This document shows, in pieces, positions 45,506-53,780 of a stretch of 64,000 nucleotides of DNA. The position numbers were made by a program, and so were the translations under genes. The stretch lies in the NCBI GenBank assembly GCA_947500415.1, contig CANMRT010000001.1, positions 146,982 to 210,981 on the forward strand. Direction: 5' to 3'. This DNA comes from an uncultured Roseicyclus sp. Lineage in GTDB: Bacteria > Pseudomonadota > Alphaproteobacteria > Rhodobacterales > Rhodobacteraceae. How positions within the stretch are numbered: position 1 is the stretch's first letter; each line of letters opens with the position of its first letter. A model generated the notes under the pieces. The model was given only the letters and a program-made list of their open reading frames with translations. It was not told the origin of the DNA and ran no database searches.

Positions 45506-46425
45506 GGGTTGATGTGATCGGCGGTGGCGCCTTCGGTACTGGCCTTGCAATTGCTTTCGCTCAGGGCGGGATCGACGTGACACTCTGGGCACGGGACATC
45601 GGCGGTTTCGCAAACGGCGAAAGCCCACGCCTCCCAGGTCACAAGCTGCCCGACGCGATCCGCATCACCGACCAGCTCGAAGACTGCACCGCTGAAACCG
45701 CCATATTCGCCCTACCGACTCAAACGCTGAATGCATTCCTGAACAACAACAGCGTCGCGGCGCAGACTGCCATTTCCTGCGCGAAAGGCATCGACCGCTC
45801 GTCGGGTCTCGGTCCGTCGGCCCTCCTCGCAGCGCATATCTCGCAAGTCGCGCAACTCACCGGCCCCAGTTTCGCCGCCGACATCGCGCAAGGCCTGCCG
45901 ACAGCATTGACGCTGGCCTGTGCCGATGATGCCCTCGGCGCGCATCTGCAAACTGCGCTCAGCACGCCCGCTTTGCGTCTCTATCGCACCACCGACGTCA
46001 TCGGCGCTGAGCTTGGTGGCGCGTTAAAAAACGTCATCGCTATCGCGGCTGGTGCCGTGATCGGTGCGGGCCTAGGCGAGTCGGCGCGAGCGGCTTTGAT
46101 CGCTCGGGGCTTCGCAGAGATGACGCGCTACGCAACGGCCAAAGGCGCTCAGCCCGAAACGCTCACAGGCCTCTCTGGCCTCGGCGACCTGATCCTCACC
46201 TGCGGGTCTGAGCAATCGCGAAACTTCAGGTTCGGCTACGCTTTGGCGAGGGGCGAAAGCCTCCCCGCAGGCACCACGGTGGAAGGCCTCCACACCGCCC
46301 GCCAACTCAGTGAAAGCGCCGCTGACACGCCCATCGCCGATACGGTCGCCGCCCTTGCTGACGGCAGGCTCGACATTTCCGGTGCGCTCGATCACCTTCT
46401 TAACCGTCCCCTGAAACCGGAGTAG
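45502..46425 (+). CDS. gpsA: NAD(P)H-dependent glycerol-3-phosphate dehydrogenase
   Basis: A 307-residue cytosolic enzyme that makes sn-glycerol-3-phosphate for phospholipids. [15 protein letters not shown] (residues 6-20) is the dinucleotide motif. CAKGID and [18 protein letters not shown] follow, with the catalytic Lys in [13 protein letters not shown] and the [13 protein letters not shown]-terminal contact region. The start overlaps tsaD (ATGA), as in other alphaproteobacteria. The length is slightly short of the usual 320-340, without a missing motif. Confidence 0.95.
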   Translation: MRVDVIGGGAFGTGLAIAFAQGGIDVTLWARDIGGFANGESPRLPGHKLPDAIRITDQLEDCTAETAIFALPTQTLNAFLNNNSVAAQTAISCAKGIDRSSGLGPSALLAAHISQVAQLTGPSFAADIAQGLPTALTLACADDALGAHLQTALSTPALRLYRTTDVIGAELGGALKNVIAIAAGAVIGAGLGESARAALIARGFAEMTRYATAKGAQPETLTGLSGLGDLILTCGSEQSRNFRFGYALARGESLPAGTTVEGLHTARQLSESAADTPIADTVAALADGRLDISGALDHLLNRPLKPE

Positions 46426-46429
46426 CTTC

Positions 46430-46702
46430 ATGCACGTCGTCATCATCGCCACTGACAAACCGGGCCATCTGCAGACCCGCCTCGACAACCGCGACGCGCA
46501 TCTCGCTTACGGTAAAGACAGCGGCAAACTGGTGATGGCCGGGCCGATGCTCGACGATGATGACCAAATGTCGGGCAGCATTCTGGTGATCGACGTCGAC
46601 ACCATGCAAGAGGCCTACGATTTCGCAGACAACGACCCCTACGCCAAGGCAGGGTTGTTTGAGAAAGTGCGGATTGAGAAATGGAAGAAGGTGATCGGCT
46701 GA
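46430..46702 (+). CDS. YciI-family protein
   Basis: A 90-residue single-domain YciI-like protein (ferredoxin-like fold). It has MHVVIIATDKPGHLQTRLDNRDAHLAYG with the conserved R-x2-H-x2-Y pattern, and SGSILVIDVDTMQEAYDFADNDPYAKAGLF near the C-terminus. The biochemical role of most members is unknown. It lies 4 bases after gpsA and its stop overlaps the next start (TGATG). Confidence 0.9.
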   Translation: MHVVIIATDKPGHLQTRLDNRDAHLAYGKDSGKLVMAGPMLDDDDQMSGSILVIDVDTMQEAYDFADNDPYAKAGLFEKVRIEKWKKVIG

Positions 46703-47115
46703 TGCGCTACTGGCTGTTCAAATCCGAGCCGTCCACGTGGTCGTGGGACCAACAGGTCGCCAAAGGGGACGCGGGCGAAGAATGGGACGGCGTCCGCAAC
46801 TACCAGGCCCGTAATTTCATGCGTGAGATGAAAGTGGGCGACCGCGGCTTCTTCTACCACTCCCAGAAAGAGAAAGCAGTTGTAGGGATCGTGGAAGTCT
46901 GCGCTACGGCGCATCCCGACAGCACAACAGATGATGAGCGGTGGGAGTGTGTGGAAATCAAGGCGGTCGAGGCTGTGCCCAATCCGGTTACACTGGATCA
47001 GATCAAGGCCGACGAACGGCTGGAAGAGATGGTGCTGGTTAAGAATTCCCGCCTCTCTGTCCAACCGGTCACAGAGGCGGAATTCAAAGTTGTTTGTGGT
47101 TTGGGCGGACTCTAG
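46702..47115 (+). CDS. EVE-domain protein
   Basis: A 137-residue EVE (PUA-like) protein. It begins MRYWLFKSEPSTWSWDQQ, then GVRNYQARNFMREMKVGDRGFFYHS and the VGIVEVCATAHPD segment, the full length of the family. EVE domains bind modified bases in nucleic acid; the stand-alone type is widespread in proteobacteria with no fixed role. The start was set at ATG 46702, with GGTGATCGG upstream. Confidence 0.92.
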   Translation: MRYWLFKSEPSTWSWDQQVAKGDAGEEWDGVRNYQARNFMREMKVGDRGFFYHSQKEKAVVGIVEVCATAHPDSTTDDERWECVEIKAVEAVPNPVTLDQIKADERLEEMVLVKNSRLSVQPVTEAEFKVVCGLGGL

Positions 47116-47126
47116 GCCGCCGCCAC

Positions 47127-47558
47127 TTACTGGAGCGTCGCCGTAGCGAACAGCACGCTGAAATCCTCGCACCAAATCACAACAGAGCCATAGGCGCTGA
47201 CGTCGACATCGGTGGGAATTTCGTAAACCTGCGTGCCTTGGGGGGACTGAAGCGGCCCGAGGGAAACCCATTCGCTGGCCAATACGGCCGCACTTGTGGC
47301 GGGTGAGCCGTCCACAACCATCCAGACTTCAAGGTCAGGGCCGGGCGTGACCGAAAACTCGCCGAGTTGCAGGACCGTTTGCCCGTCGGAGGTTTGGGCA
47401 ATCGTGGCTGTGCCATCGCCCTGATGGCGCGCGTCAGCATCTACGAACTGGCCGCTTGCAATGGCAGTGGCGGTAGATTGCGCTTCGGCCGGCGTGGTGA
47501 CGCCGCCAAGGCCCGCAAGACCGACACAGAGGGCAAGGGAAAGGGTGAATGGGCGCAT
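47127..47558 (-). CDS. Exported DM13-domain protein
   Basis: A 143-residue secreted protein. The signal peptide MRPFTLSLALCVGLAGLGGV ends before AEA-QS. The rest fits a DM13 domain: GQFVDADARHQGDGTATI, LQLGEFSVTPGPDLEVW, then QGTQVYEIPTDVDVSAYGSVVIWCEDF with the single conserved Cys. DM13 is proposed to act in redox or cell-surface processes; this is not established. The start was set at ATG 47558 with GGAGG 8 bases upstream; the 220-residue frame has no signal peptide at its N-terminus. It converges on the EVE gene. Confidence 0.85.
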   Translation of the reverse strand: MRPFTLSLALCVGLAGLGGVTTPAEAQSTATAIASGQFVDADARHQGDGTATIAQTSDGQTVLQLGEFSVTPGPDLEVWMVVDGSPATSAAVLASEWVSLGPLQSPQGTQVYEIPTDVDVSAYGSVVIWCEDFSVLFATATLQ

Positions 47559-47671
47559 GGCATGGCCTCCGGCACGATTGATTACCGGCCAAATCCTAAG
47601 CGCTATGATTGCAAAAATGGAAGTCACGTTCGCGGCACAGATCCGTGAGCAATTCTGGTTTGCCATAAAAA

Positions 47672-47702
47672 TGGGGGGTTCCGACCCCTCAGGAACCCCC
47701 CA
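47672..47702 (-). terminator. Terminator hairpin (minus strand)
   Basis: An 11-bp perfect stem TGGGGGGTTCC / GGAACCCCCCA with a 9-base loop, followed by TTTTT on the minus strand. It ends transcription coming from the DUF1272 gene. Confidence 0.8.
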
Positions 47703-47832
47703 TCCACCCACGCGCGGCCTCGCTCCGCTCGTGTAACAGAATCTCGGGTCCGCCTTCCTGGCCGGACGGAGCAGAGGTAACGGAACCAATCTGCCGGGGC
47801 AAAGAAATTGCCCGTAGCATTTGATCCAAACT

Positions 47833-48147
47833 CTAACGCTTGTGCGGTGGCGTGCTGTCCAGTTTGGCGCTCATCTCTTCGACCTGGACAGCCGTCCATT
47901 GGCTACGCACCCGCGTGGTGCTTGCCGGTTGATGCGTCAGCCCCAAGGTTTTTGCCTCACGATACGCGCCTTTGGGCCGGATCGGACGCGGCTGAAACCC
48001 TCCTCCGCACGTGGGGCACACGTTTCGCAACACGGCTTCCACACACTCCGCGCAATAGGTGCATTCGTAAGAACAGATCCGAGCCTCCGCCGCATCCGGC
48101 GGCAAGTCCCGGTCGCACCATTCGCAATTCGGTCTCAACTCAAGCAT
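47833..48147 (-). CDS. DUF1272 zinc-finger-like protein
   Basis: A 104-residue protein. MLELRPNCEWCDRDLPPDAAEARICSYECTYCAECVE-type cysteine spacing (four CxxC/CxC pairs, including CPTCGGG) matches DUF1272 and suggests two bound zinc ions; the N-terminal 55 residues hold all of them. The C-terminal tail is not conserved. The start was set at ATG 48147 with GGGGGAG upstream. Function unknown. Confidence 0.85.
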   Translation of the reverse strand: MLELRPNCEWCDRDLPPDAAEARICSYECTYCAECVEAVLRNVCPTCGGGFQPRPIRPKGAYREAKTLGLTHQPASTTRVRSQWTAVQVEEMSAKLDSTPPHKR

Positions 48148-48169
48148 CAACCACTCCCCCAACGAAAAA

Positions 48170-48191
48170 GGCCCGCCCGAATGGGCAGGCC
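48170..48191 (-). terminator. Rho-independent terminator of the DUF2853 gene
   Basis: A 9-bp stem GGCCTGCCC / GGGCGGGCC (one G-T pair) with an ATTC loop, followed by TTTTTC on the minus strand, 25 bases past the stop. Confidence 0.85.
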
Positions 48192-48215
48192 CTGAACCTC
48201 AAACGCGAACGGGCT

Positions 48216-48557
48216 TCAGCCGTAAACGCTTTCTTTGCCGAAATGCTTGGTCAGCATATAGTAGACAACGGCGCGGTATTTGTTCCGCTCGGACCGGCCA
48301 TAGGTCTCGATAACTGAATTGATCGCATTCATCAGGTCGGGGCTATCTGCCAGACCCAGTTTCTTCACCAGGAAGTTGTTCTTCACGGTCTCCAGCTCGC
48401 CATCCTGCGATGCCGCAACTGTTGAAGCGTCCGCGTCATAGATCGACGGGCCGCATCCAATGGTCACTTTTGTCAGCAGCGCCATGTCAGGCTCCATCCC
48501 GCACTTGGTGCGTAGGTCGTCTGCATATTTCGCGATCAAATCGTCACGTTTGCCCAT
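48216..48557 (-). CDS. DUF2853-family protein
   Basis: A 113-residue cytoplasmic protein. MGKRDDLIAKYADDLRTKCG, TKVTIGCGPSIYDADASTV and NKYRAVVYYMLTKHFGKES match the DUF2853 family end to end. No catalytic motif is visible and the function is unknown. It has its own terminator and stands alone. Confidence 0.88.
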   Translation of the reverse strand: MGKRDDLIAKYADDLRTKCGMEPDMALLTKVTIGCGPSIYDADASTVAASQDGELETVKNNFLVKKLGLADSPDLMNAINSVIETYGRSERNKYRAVVYYMLTKHFGKESVYG

Positions 48558-48695
48558 GGGTCTTTTTCTCCCCCGTTAGTGTTTTCATGTCTTACACCCG
48601 GCCATCCGGCGAGGCTTGGGGCGGAGGTTAAACGCGGTGCCCCTCTTGGCGAAAGTAAAAGTTGCAGGGAAAAACATCCCGGCGGTCCCCTGCGC

Positions 48696-49298
48696 CTAAG
48701 CTGCAACAAGCGGCGAGACCTCGCCTTCCTTCGCAACGGCTCGATCATAGGCCTTGCGACCAAAGACGTCGCGCACCATCGGTTCAAAGTGTTCAAGCGG
48801 CTTGCTGTCGTAGTCCGGGTCGAAGCTGGATTGATCCCAACGCTCGCAAAACGTGGCGCAACTCTCGAAACAAGGGTGATCCCGGTAGCGATCCCGCGCG
48901 TTGCGATCCCATCCATAGTGGTGCCCATAGTAGAGCATCTGGAACAGCCCGTGGTGTTCCACCACCCATGCCACGTCCCAGCGCACGAAGGGCCGGATCA
49001 CTTCAGCCGACATGCGGTCGTGGTTTTGTGGGGCCAACCCGTCGCCGATATCATGCAAAAGCGCCCCGACGATCCAATCGATGTCCGCGCCATCCCGTTC
49101 CGCCCTGGTGGCGCTCTGCAACGCGTGTTCCATGCGCGTGATCCTGTAGCCCTCCAAAGTGACATGTTCCTGACGGCGCAACTCTTCCAGAACACGGTCG
49201 GCGGTCAGGGCAAGGAACGGCTTCTCCAGCCGCTCCAACAGTTCATATTCCTCTTTCGTGCCGTCCTTCATCTGGGTGAAGCTGACCGTATCGCTCAT
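48696..49298 (-). CDS. HD-domain phosphohydrolase/oxygenase-like protein
   Basis: A 200-residue protein of the HD superfamily. The metal ligands are His58 (RMEHALQ), His82-Asp83 (LLHDIGDG), His93 and His115 with a later Asp (about 155-160). The EHALQ...GALLHDIG arrangement resembles the PhnZ/MIOX-like mixed-valent diiron oxygenases that cleave C-P or C-C bonds more than a plain nucleotidase. The Tyr/Glu lid residues of PhnZ are not clearly present, so the activity is uncertain. The start was set at ATG 49298 with AAGGAGG upstream. Confidence 0.75.
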   Translation of the reverse strand: MSDTVSFTQMKDGTKEEYELLERLEKPFLALTADRVLEELRRQEHVTLEGYRITRMEHALQSATRAERDGADIDWIVGALLHDIGDGLAPQNHDRMSAEVIRPFVRWDVAWVVEHHGLFQMLYYGHHYGWDRNARDRYRDHPCFESCATFCERWDQSSFDPDYDSKPLEHFEPMVRDVFGRKAYDRAVAKEGEVSPLVAA

Positions 49299-49650
49299 AT
49301 CGCCCTCCTTGGCCTTGCCGCACTCTCTCACCTTTTCTCCAATCCGTTAACCCATTCGAAACCTCGCCGTAGGACAACATCCGACGGTTAACCCGTGCGG
49401 GCCGCCTAACACGCAGTCTGCATGTAGATGATGACGGTCTCTGTCAGAGGTCCAAAGACCACCCCTTCATTGGGTGCAGGATGTCTGGCTCGGATACGCG
49501 CAATTCTCCGGGCGTGTCGGGTAAAATCCGGCGCGTTAGCGACTGCCGCCCGACGCGGCGCCGCGTTCCTTTATCGAAGAAAGCCGGCCCTGTTTCGGCG
49601 TCTCATGCATCCCCGAGATTATTGCCACCGCACTGTCGTCCTAAGCTGGG
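49299..49650. other. 352-bp stretch with no supportable gene
   Basis: Between the HD-domain gene and the ArsR gene, both on the minus strand. Open frames here are short or run through the ArsR gene in the wrong strand. No terminator or repeat was found. Confidence 0.4.
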
Positions 49651-49980
49651 TCAACAGGATGCGGCCCCCTGTCCGCAACAGGCCCGCACCTGTGCGTTGC
49701 CTTTGCAGCAATCCTCCAGCACGAACTGCATCAGCGCGCCCAATTGTGGGAACGAGACGCGATACAGAATGGTGCGCGACTGTCGGTCAGACGTCACCAG
49801 ACCCGCCTCCGCCAACCCCGCCAAATGAAAGGAGGCCCGCGAAGGGCTCGCGCCTGCGACCTCCGCAATGTCCCCCGCCGACAGGCCATCAGGGCCCGCT
49901 TCCACCAATGCCCGTACGATCTTCAGCCTCGTGGGGTTCGATAGGGCACCAAAGGCCAAAAGGGCGGTGTCTTCATTCAT
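49651..49980 (-). CDS. ArsR-family metalloregulator-like repressor
   Basis: A 109-residue winged helix-turn-helix protein. The recognition helix is in the GLSAGDIAEVAGASPSRASFHL segment. Five cysteines cluster at the C-terminus (Cys91-Cys92, Cys101-Cys102 and Cys109), a placement like the As(III) site of some acidithiobacillus-type ArsR proteins, and they could sense arsenite or another soft metal. It is divergent from a DUF6428 gene. Two operator-like repeats lie in the spacer, one touching its own start codon. Confidence 0.85.
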   Translation of the reverse strand: MNEDTALLAFGALSNPTRLKIVRALVEAGPDGLSAGDIAEVAGASPSRASFHLAGLAEAGLVTSDRQSRTILYRVSFPQLGALMQFVLEDCCKGNAQVRACCGQGAASC

Positions 49981-50000
49981 ATTTCAAACTTTCTTGAAAT
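49981..50000. promoter_or_regulatory. ArsR operator 1
   Basis: A perfect inverted repeat ATTTCAA-N6-TTGAAAT immediately upstream of the ArsR start codon. The TTCAA-N6-TTGAA form is typical of ArsR/SmtB operators. Confidence 0.75.
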
Positions 50001-50022
50001 ATCAGATATCCTATGCCACATT

Positions 50023-50042
50023 AATTCAAGAATCATTGAAAT
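50023..50042. promoter_or_regulatory. ArsR operator 2
   Basis: A near-identical inverted repeat AATTCAA-N6-TTGAAAT, centred 42 bases from operator 1 (four helical turns) and 13 bases before the DUF6428 start. It suggests joint repression of both genes. Confidence 0.75.
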
Positions 50043-50054
50043 GAAACATGTGCC

Positions 50055-50513
50055 ATGACCCTCACCGACGTTCTCCAATCTCTTTCCGAAGTAGACCCCG
50101 ACGCCGCTCTCCTCTTTACAGCCGACGGAAAGGCCATCCGTGGCGGCTATCATGTGACCGAGTTTCAGGTGGCACAGATCCGATCCATGACCTGTGGTGG
50201 CAAAACCGATGCCTGGGATGAGGCGCGGGTTCAGATCATGGACGGCCACGGCACCCAGGACCCGATGAGCGTCGGACGATTCCTGCATATCGCTGGGTTG
50301 GTGCTGGACAGGTTCCCGGAGATGGCCACTCTGCCATTGTCAGTTGAATTCGCGCCAGACAACTCCGGGCTTCACATCTACCAGCCCGGCACGCCTGAGA
50401 TGAACGGCTCCACGGTCACCCTGCCGCTTCGCTCCGATCAGGCGCAGTGCAAAGCTTTGTCGACCACGTCTTGCTGCGGCACTGGCGCCGAGGTTTGCTG
50501 CGCGGCGGCCTGA
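50055..50513 (+). CDS. DUF6428-family protein
   Basis: A 152-residue protein of the family commonly paired with ArsR regulators in alphaproteobacteria. GGYHVTEFQVAQIRSMTCGGKTDAW is the conserved core. The C-terminal tail has two cysteine pairs (TSCCGTGAEVCC), suited to metal or metalloid binding. Divergent from arsR with shared operators, so probably induced by the same ligand. The function is not known. Confidence 0.85.
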   Translation: MTLTDVLQSLSEVDPDAALLFTADGKAIRGGYHVTEFQVAQIRSMTCGGKTDAWDEARVQIMDGHGTQDPMSVGRFLHIAGLVLDRFPEMATLPLSVEFAPDNSGLHIYQPGTPEMNGSTVTLPLRSDQAQCKALSTTSCCGTGAEVCCAAA

Positions 50514-50526
50514 TACCGGAACGCAA

Positions 50527-50552
50527 AAGGCCGCCCAGTTAGGGGCGGCCTT
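50527..50552 (+). terminator. Terminator between DUF6428 and ahcY (bidirectional)
   Basis: A 10-bp stem AAGGCCGCCC / GGGCGGCCTT with a 6-base loop AGTTAG. It sits in the 60-bp gap between convergent gene ends, with A/T runs on both sides. Confidence 0.8.
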
Positions 50553-50573
50553 CTCAACCAAATCAAGCAGATA

Positions 50574-51956
50574 TCAGTAGCGGTAGTGCTCAGGCTTGAA
50601 CGGCCCATCCTGCGGCACGCCGATGTAGTCGGCCTGCTCTTTGTCCAACTCGGTCAGTTTCACGCCGATCTTCTTCAGATGCAGACGCGCAACCTTTTCA
50701 TCGAGCTTCTTGGGCAGGATGTAGACTTCGTTTTTGTACTCTTCACCACGCAGCCACAGCTCCATCTGCGCCAGCACCTGGTTGGTGAAGGACGCGGACA
50801 TGACGAACGAAGGGTGACCCGTGGCGTTGCCAAGGTTCAACAAACGCCCCTCAGACAACAGGATCAGTCGATTGCCCGAAGGCATCTCGATCATATCCAC
50901 CTGCTCTTTGATGTTGGTCCATTTGTGGTTCTTCAGCGCCGCGACCTGAATTTCGTTGTCGAAATGGCCGATGTTGCCGACGATCGCCATGTCCTTCATC
51001 TCGCGCATATGCTCGATGCGGATCACGTCCTTGTTGCCGGTGGTGGTGATGAAGATATCGGCGTCGAGGTTTTCTTCCAGCAGCACGACTTCGAAGCCAT
51101 CCATCGCCGCTTGCAGCGCGCAGATCGGGTCAGCTTCCGTCACTTTCACGCGGGCACCGGCACCGCGCAAGCTCGCGGCCGAGCCTTTACCCACATCGCC
51201 GTAACCCATCACAACAGCGACCTTGCCGGCCATCATCGTGTCGGTGGCGCGGCGGATGCCGTCGACCAGCGACTCTTTACAGCCGTACTTGTTGTCGAAC
51301 TTCGACTTGGTGACGCTGTCGTTGACGTTGATCGCGGGGAAGGGCAGCTGCCCATTCTTTTGCAGATCGTAGAGGCGATGCACACCGGTCGTGGTCTCTT
51401 CCGACACGCCCTTGATCTGGTCGCGCATCTTGGTGAACCAGCCGGGGCTTGCTGCCAAACGCTTGGCGATCTGCTTCTTGATCACCTCTTCTTCTTCGGA
51501 CTGCGGCACGGGGATGATCTCTTCGCCCGCCTCAGCTCGCGCACCCAGAAGGATGTAGAGCGTCGCGTCGCCGCCATCGTCGAGGATCAGGTTCGGCCCC
51601 TCCGGGAACATGAACGACTGGTCCAAGTAATCCCAATGCTCTTCCAGCGACTGGCCTTTGACTGCGAAAACGGGGATGCCCGCTTTGGCAATCGCCGCAG
51701 CCGCGTGGTCTTGCGTGGAGAAGATGTTGCACGAGGCCCAACGCACATCCGCGCCAAGGTCAACCAGCGTCTCGATCAGGACAGCCGTCTGGATCGTCAT
51801 GTGAAGTGAACCCACGATCCGCGCGCCGCTCAACGGCTTCTCGGTGCCGTATTCCTCACGCAGTGCCATCAGGCCCGGCATTTCGGTCTCGGCGATGTCC
51901 AGCTCCTTCCGGCCAAACTCAGCCAGGGCGATGTCCTTAACGACGAAATCTTCCAT
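50574..51956 (-). CDS. ahcY: Adenosylhomocysteinase
   Basis: A 460-residue cytosolic enzyme that splits S-adenosylhomocysteine into adenosine and homocysteine in the methyl cycle. [20 protein letters not shown] contains the substrate/NAD contact residues, [17 protein letters not shown] is the NAD-binding loop, and the C-terminus ends in KPEHYRY, as in the bacterial enzyme with the extra ~40-residue insertion. AAGGAGG lies upstream of ATG 51956. No riboswitch-like structure was recognised ahead of it. Confidence 0.97.
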   Translation of the reverse strand: MEDFVVKDIALAEFGRKELDIAETEMPGLMALREEYGTEKPLSGARIVGSLHMTIQTAVLIETLVDLGADVRWASCNIFSTQDHAAAAIAKAGIPVFAVKGQSLEEHWDYLDQSFMFPEGPNLILDDGGDATLYILLGARAEAGEEIIPVPQSEEEEVIKKQIAKRLAASPGWFTKMRDQIKGVSEETTTGVHRLYDLQKNGQLPFPAINVNDSVTKSKFDNKYGCKESLVDGIRRATDTMMAGKVAVVMGYGDVGKGSAASLRGAGARVKVTEADPICALQAAMDGFEVVLLEENLDADIFITTTGNKDVIRIEHMREMKDMAIVGNIGHFDNEIQVAALKNHKWTNIKEQVDMIEMPSGNRLILLSEGRLLNLGNATGHPSFVMSASFTNQVLAQMELWLRGEEYKNEVYILPKKLDEKVARLHLKKIGVKLTELDKEQADYIGVPQDGPFKPEHYRY

Positions 51957-52063
51957 ATTTCTGCCTCCTTGGGCGCGCGTCTAAAACGGGATTTGCGGCC
52001 CCCTTACCAGCCCCTCCGATGCGGGGCAATGCGGCGCAAAGATACGCCGTTGCCCAAACGAAA

Positions 52064-52094
52064 AAGGGCCGCTCCGCCTAGCGAAACGACCCTT
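52064..52094 (-). terminator. Rho-independent terminator of the 40-residue small gene
   Basis: A 14-bp stem (with G-T pairs) AAGGGTCGTTTCGC / GCGGAGCGGCCCTT, loop TAG, followed by a T-run on the minus strand. It lies about 28 bases past the stop of the small gene at 52122-52244. Confidence 0.8.
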
Positions 52095-52121
52095 CAAATC
52101 ATGTCCTTTGATCAGCAGCGC

Positions 52122-52244
52122 TTACTTGTCGCTCGCTGGCCCTTCCTGCGTGTTGGGGCCTTTGGGGCCGCCTGCGCCCGGGGGCGGTGTGGTTGTTGGG
52201 GTTTGGCCGGGGCCTGCGCCGTCGCCTTTGCCAGTCTTGCTCAT
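52122..52244 (-). CDS. Small Gly/Pro/Thr-rich protein (40 aa), unrecognised
   Basis: A 40-residue frame, MSKTGKGDGAGPGQ at the N-terminus, then TPTTTPPPGAGGPKGP and QEGPASDK at the end. It is backed by a strong GGAGG ribosome site 11 bases upstream and its own terminator. It is too short for ordinary gene callers. The composition (Gly, Pro, Thr, Lys) implies no folded domain. I do not recognise a family. Confidence 0.65.
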   Translation of the reverse strand: MSKTGKGDGAGPGQTPTTTPPPGAGGPKGPNTQEGPASDK

Positions 52245-52378
52245 AGGGAAATTTCCTCCGTTAAATGCATAAGTGCCAACCCACGCTAAACCAGCGAATG
52301 CGAAATCACCTAGAACTTTCCGGCTGGCTCCTCATTCAGGCTTTGCTACAAACAGCCATCGGAACGGAGCGTCGCGCT

Positions 52379-52975
52379 ATGGCAAAAAAACCTCCTCGCG
52401 CCTGGCAGCGCATGCTCTCAGGGCGCAGGCTTGACTTGCTCGACCCCACTCCAATGGATATCGAAATCGAAGATATTGCCCACGGCCTTGCCTTCGTGGC
52501 CCGCTGGAACGGACAGACCCGGGGCGACTATGCTTACTCAGTGGCCGAGCATTCCATTCTGGTGACAGACATCCACGCGCGGCTTGCGCCGGATGCGCAG
52601 GTGAAGTGGCGCCTTGCGGCGTTGCTGCATGATGCCCCGGAATACGTCATCGGCGACATGATTTCCCCGGTGAAAGCCGCCGTCGGTCCCGGCTATGGGG
52701 CGCTTGATGATCGCTTGGCGGCTGCGATCCATCTGCGCTTTGGCCTGCCGGGGGTGTTGCCCAAAACGGTGAAGGCCACGATCAAGCGGGCGGACAAGAC
52801 TTCCGCGTGGCTGGAGGCCACGCAATTGGCAGGGTTCACAGAGGGGGAGGCTGATAAGTTCTTCGGTAAACCTGATCCCAAAATTACGGACGGTCTAACT
52901 CTTCACCTTCGCCCTCCTGCACAGGTCCGCGAAGATTTCACCGCCCGCCACGCGCAACTGATGGACGCCCTATGA
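52379..52975 (+). CDS. HD-domain hydrolase (YfbR-like)
   Basis: A 198-residue HD-superfamily protein. Its ligands are AEHSILVTDI (His), LLHDAPEYVIGDM (His-Asp) and a distal Asp in IKRADKTSAW, the pattern of YfbR-type 5'-deoxynucleotidases. It begins MAKKPPRAWQRMLSGRRLDLLDP, the usual start of alphaproteobacterial members, so ATG 52379 was chosen over the longer frame. Its stop overlaps the GNAT gene (TATGA). Confidence 0.85.
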   Translation: MAKKPPRAWQRMLSGRRLDLLDPTPMDIEIEDIAHGLAFVARWNGQTRGDYAYSVAEHSILVTDIHARLAPDAQVKWRLAALLHDAPEYVIGDMISPVKAAVGPGYGALDDRLAAAIHLRFGLPGVLPKTVKATIKRADKTSAWLEATQLAGFTEGEADKFFGKPDPKITDGLTLHLRPPAQVREDFTARHAQLMDAL

Positions 52976-53460
52976 TCACGATCCGCAAAGCGCACGCCCT
53001 TGATGCGCGCGAGATGACCGCCATCCTGAATGAGATAATCGCGATTGGTGGCACGACGGCTTACACAGACCCCGTGACGGACGACTACATGAAAGCCCGG
53101 ATTGCAGCAGCGCCCGAGGTCTCAGCCTGGCATGTGGCAGAGACCGAAAGCGGCGATATCGTGGGGTTTCAGTGGATCACACGAGGTGCGGACTACTTAC
53201 CGCCCGAGGCCGCAGAAATCGCGACTTTCGCCCGATCTGGACAGCACGGCCTTGGCATCGGATCCAAGCTTTTCGAAGCCACGAGAGCGGCGGCAAAAAC
53301 CCTTGGCTATCAGTGGATCAACGCCAACATCCGCGCCGACAACGAAAGTGGGCTGACTTATTACCAGTCTCGTGGGTTTGAAGATTACGGCAAGATCGAA
53401 GGCTATCAGATGGCCGACGGGAGACGTGTCGACAAGATCCTCAAGCGCTTCGATCTCTAA
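52972..53460 (+). CDS. GNAT-family N-acetyltransferase
   Basis: A 162-residue acetyl-CoA-dependent acetyltransferase. It has ITIRKAHALDAREMTAILNEII at the start, the acetyl-CoA loop in RSGQHGLGIGSKLFEAT (Q/R-x2-G-x-G/A), and NADNESGLTYYQSRGFEDYG at the end. It resembles phosphinothricin-type acetyltransferases. It overlaps the HD hydrolase by 4 bases. Confidence 0.88.
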   Translation: MITIRKAHALDAREMTAILNEIIAIGGTTAYTDPVTDDYMKARIAAAPEVSAWHVAETESGDIVGFQWITRGADYLPPEAAEIATFARSGQHGLGIGSKLFEATRAAAKTLGYQWINANIRADNESGLTYYQSRGFEDYGKIEGYQMADGRRVDKILKRFDL

Positions 53461-53524
53461 AGCGTGCAGCGCGGAAAAGGGAATTGGCTCCGCAAACCTG
53501 ATACGCTGTACTTATTACCCTGCT

Positions 53525-53686
53525 TCACAGGATACCCGTCTGGCGCAACCAACGGCGACGGTCAGATTCATCGCGGTGGCGTTGTGCAGATGTGCGGTGG
53601 TCGTAGGCGGACCAATGATCGGGCGCATCCCAGTTGCGGTCTTGCCTGGTGGCGATATTCAGTGACTTTGCGATAATTCCAAACAT
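53525..53686 (-). CDS. Small basic protein (53 aa), unrecognised
   Basis: A 53-residue frame starting MFGIIAKSLNIATRQDRNWD and rich in Arg, His, Asp and Trp, with a GAAAGGATC ribosome site 8 bases before ATG 53686. It is divergent from the LysR gene, and its reading frame is otherwise unexplained. The charged C-terminus (HRDESDRRRWLRQTG) suggests RNA or protein binding. I do not recognise a family; the short length keeps confidence modest. Confidence 0.5.
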   Translation of the reverse strand: MFGIIAKSLNIATRQDRNWDAPDHWSAYDHRTSAQRHRDESDRRRWLRQTGIL

Positions 53687-53780
53687 GGCGTGATCCTTTC
53701 GGGTTCATGCCACCTTGATACCCTCTTGCGTTCCGCGAGCCGAATCTGCAATCCTTCCAATATGTCAGGTGAGATAACAT

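Noticed and set aside
44261..45628. A 455-residue open frame antisense to tsaD
   Set aside because: The plus strand here encodes full tsaD with all motifs. The minus frame has no known motif and is a composition artefact.
51957..52063. An S-adenosylhomocysteine or SAM riboswitch ahead of ahcY
   Set aside because: The leader is short, has a plain AAGGAGG site, and I could not find the conserved core or pseudoknot of such switches.
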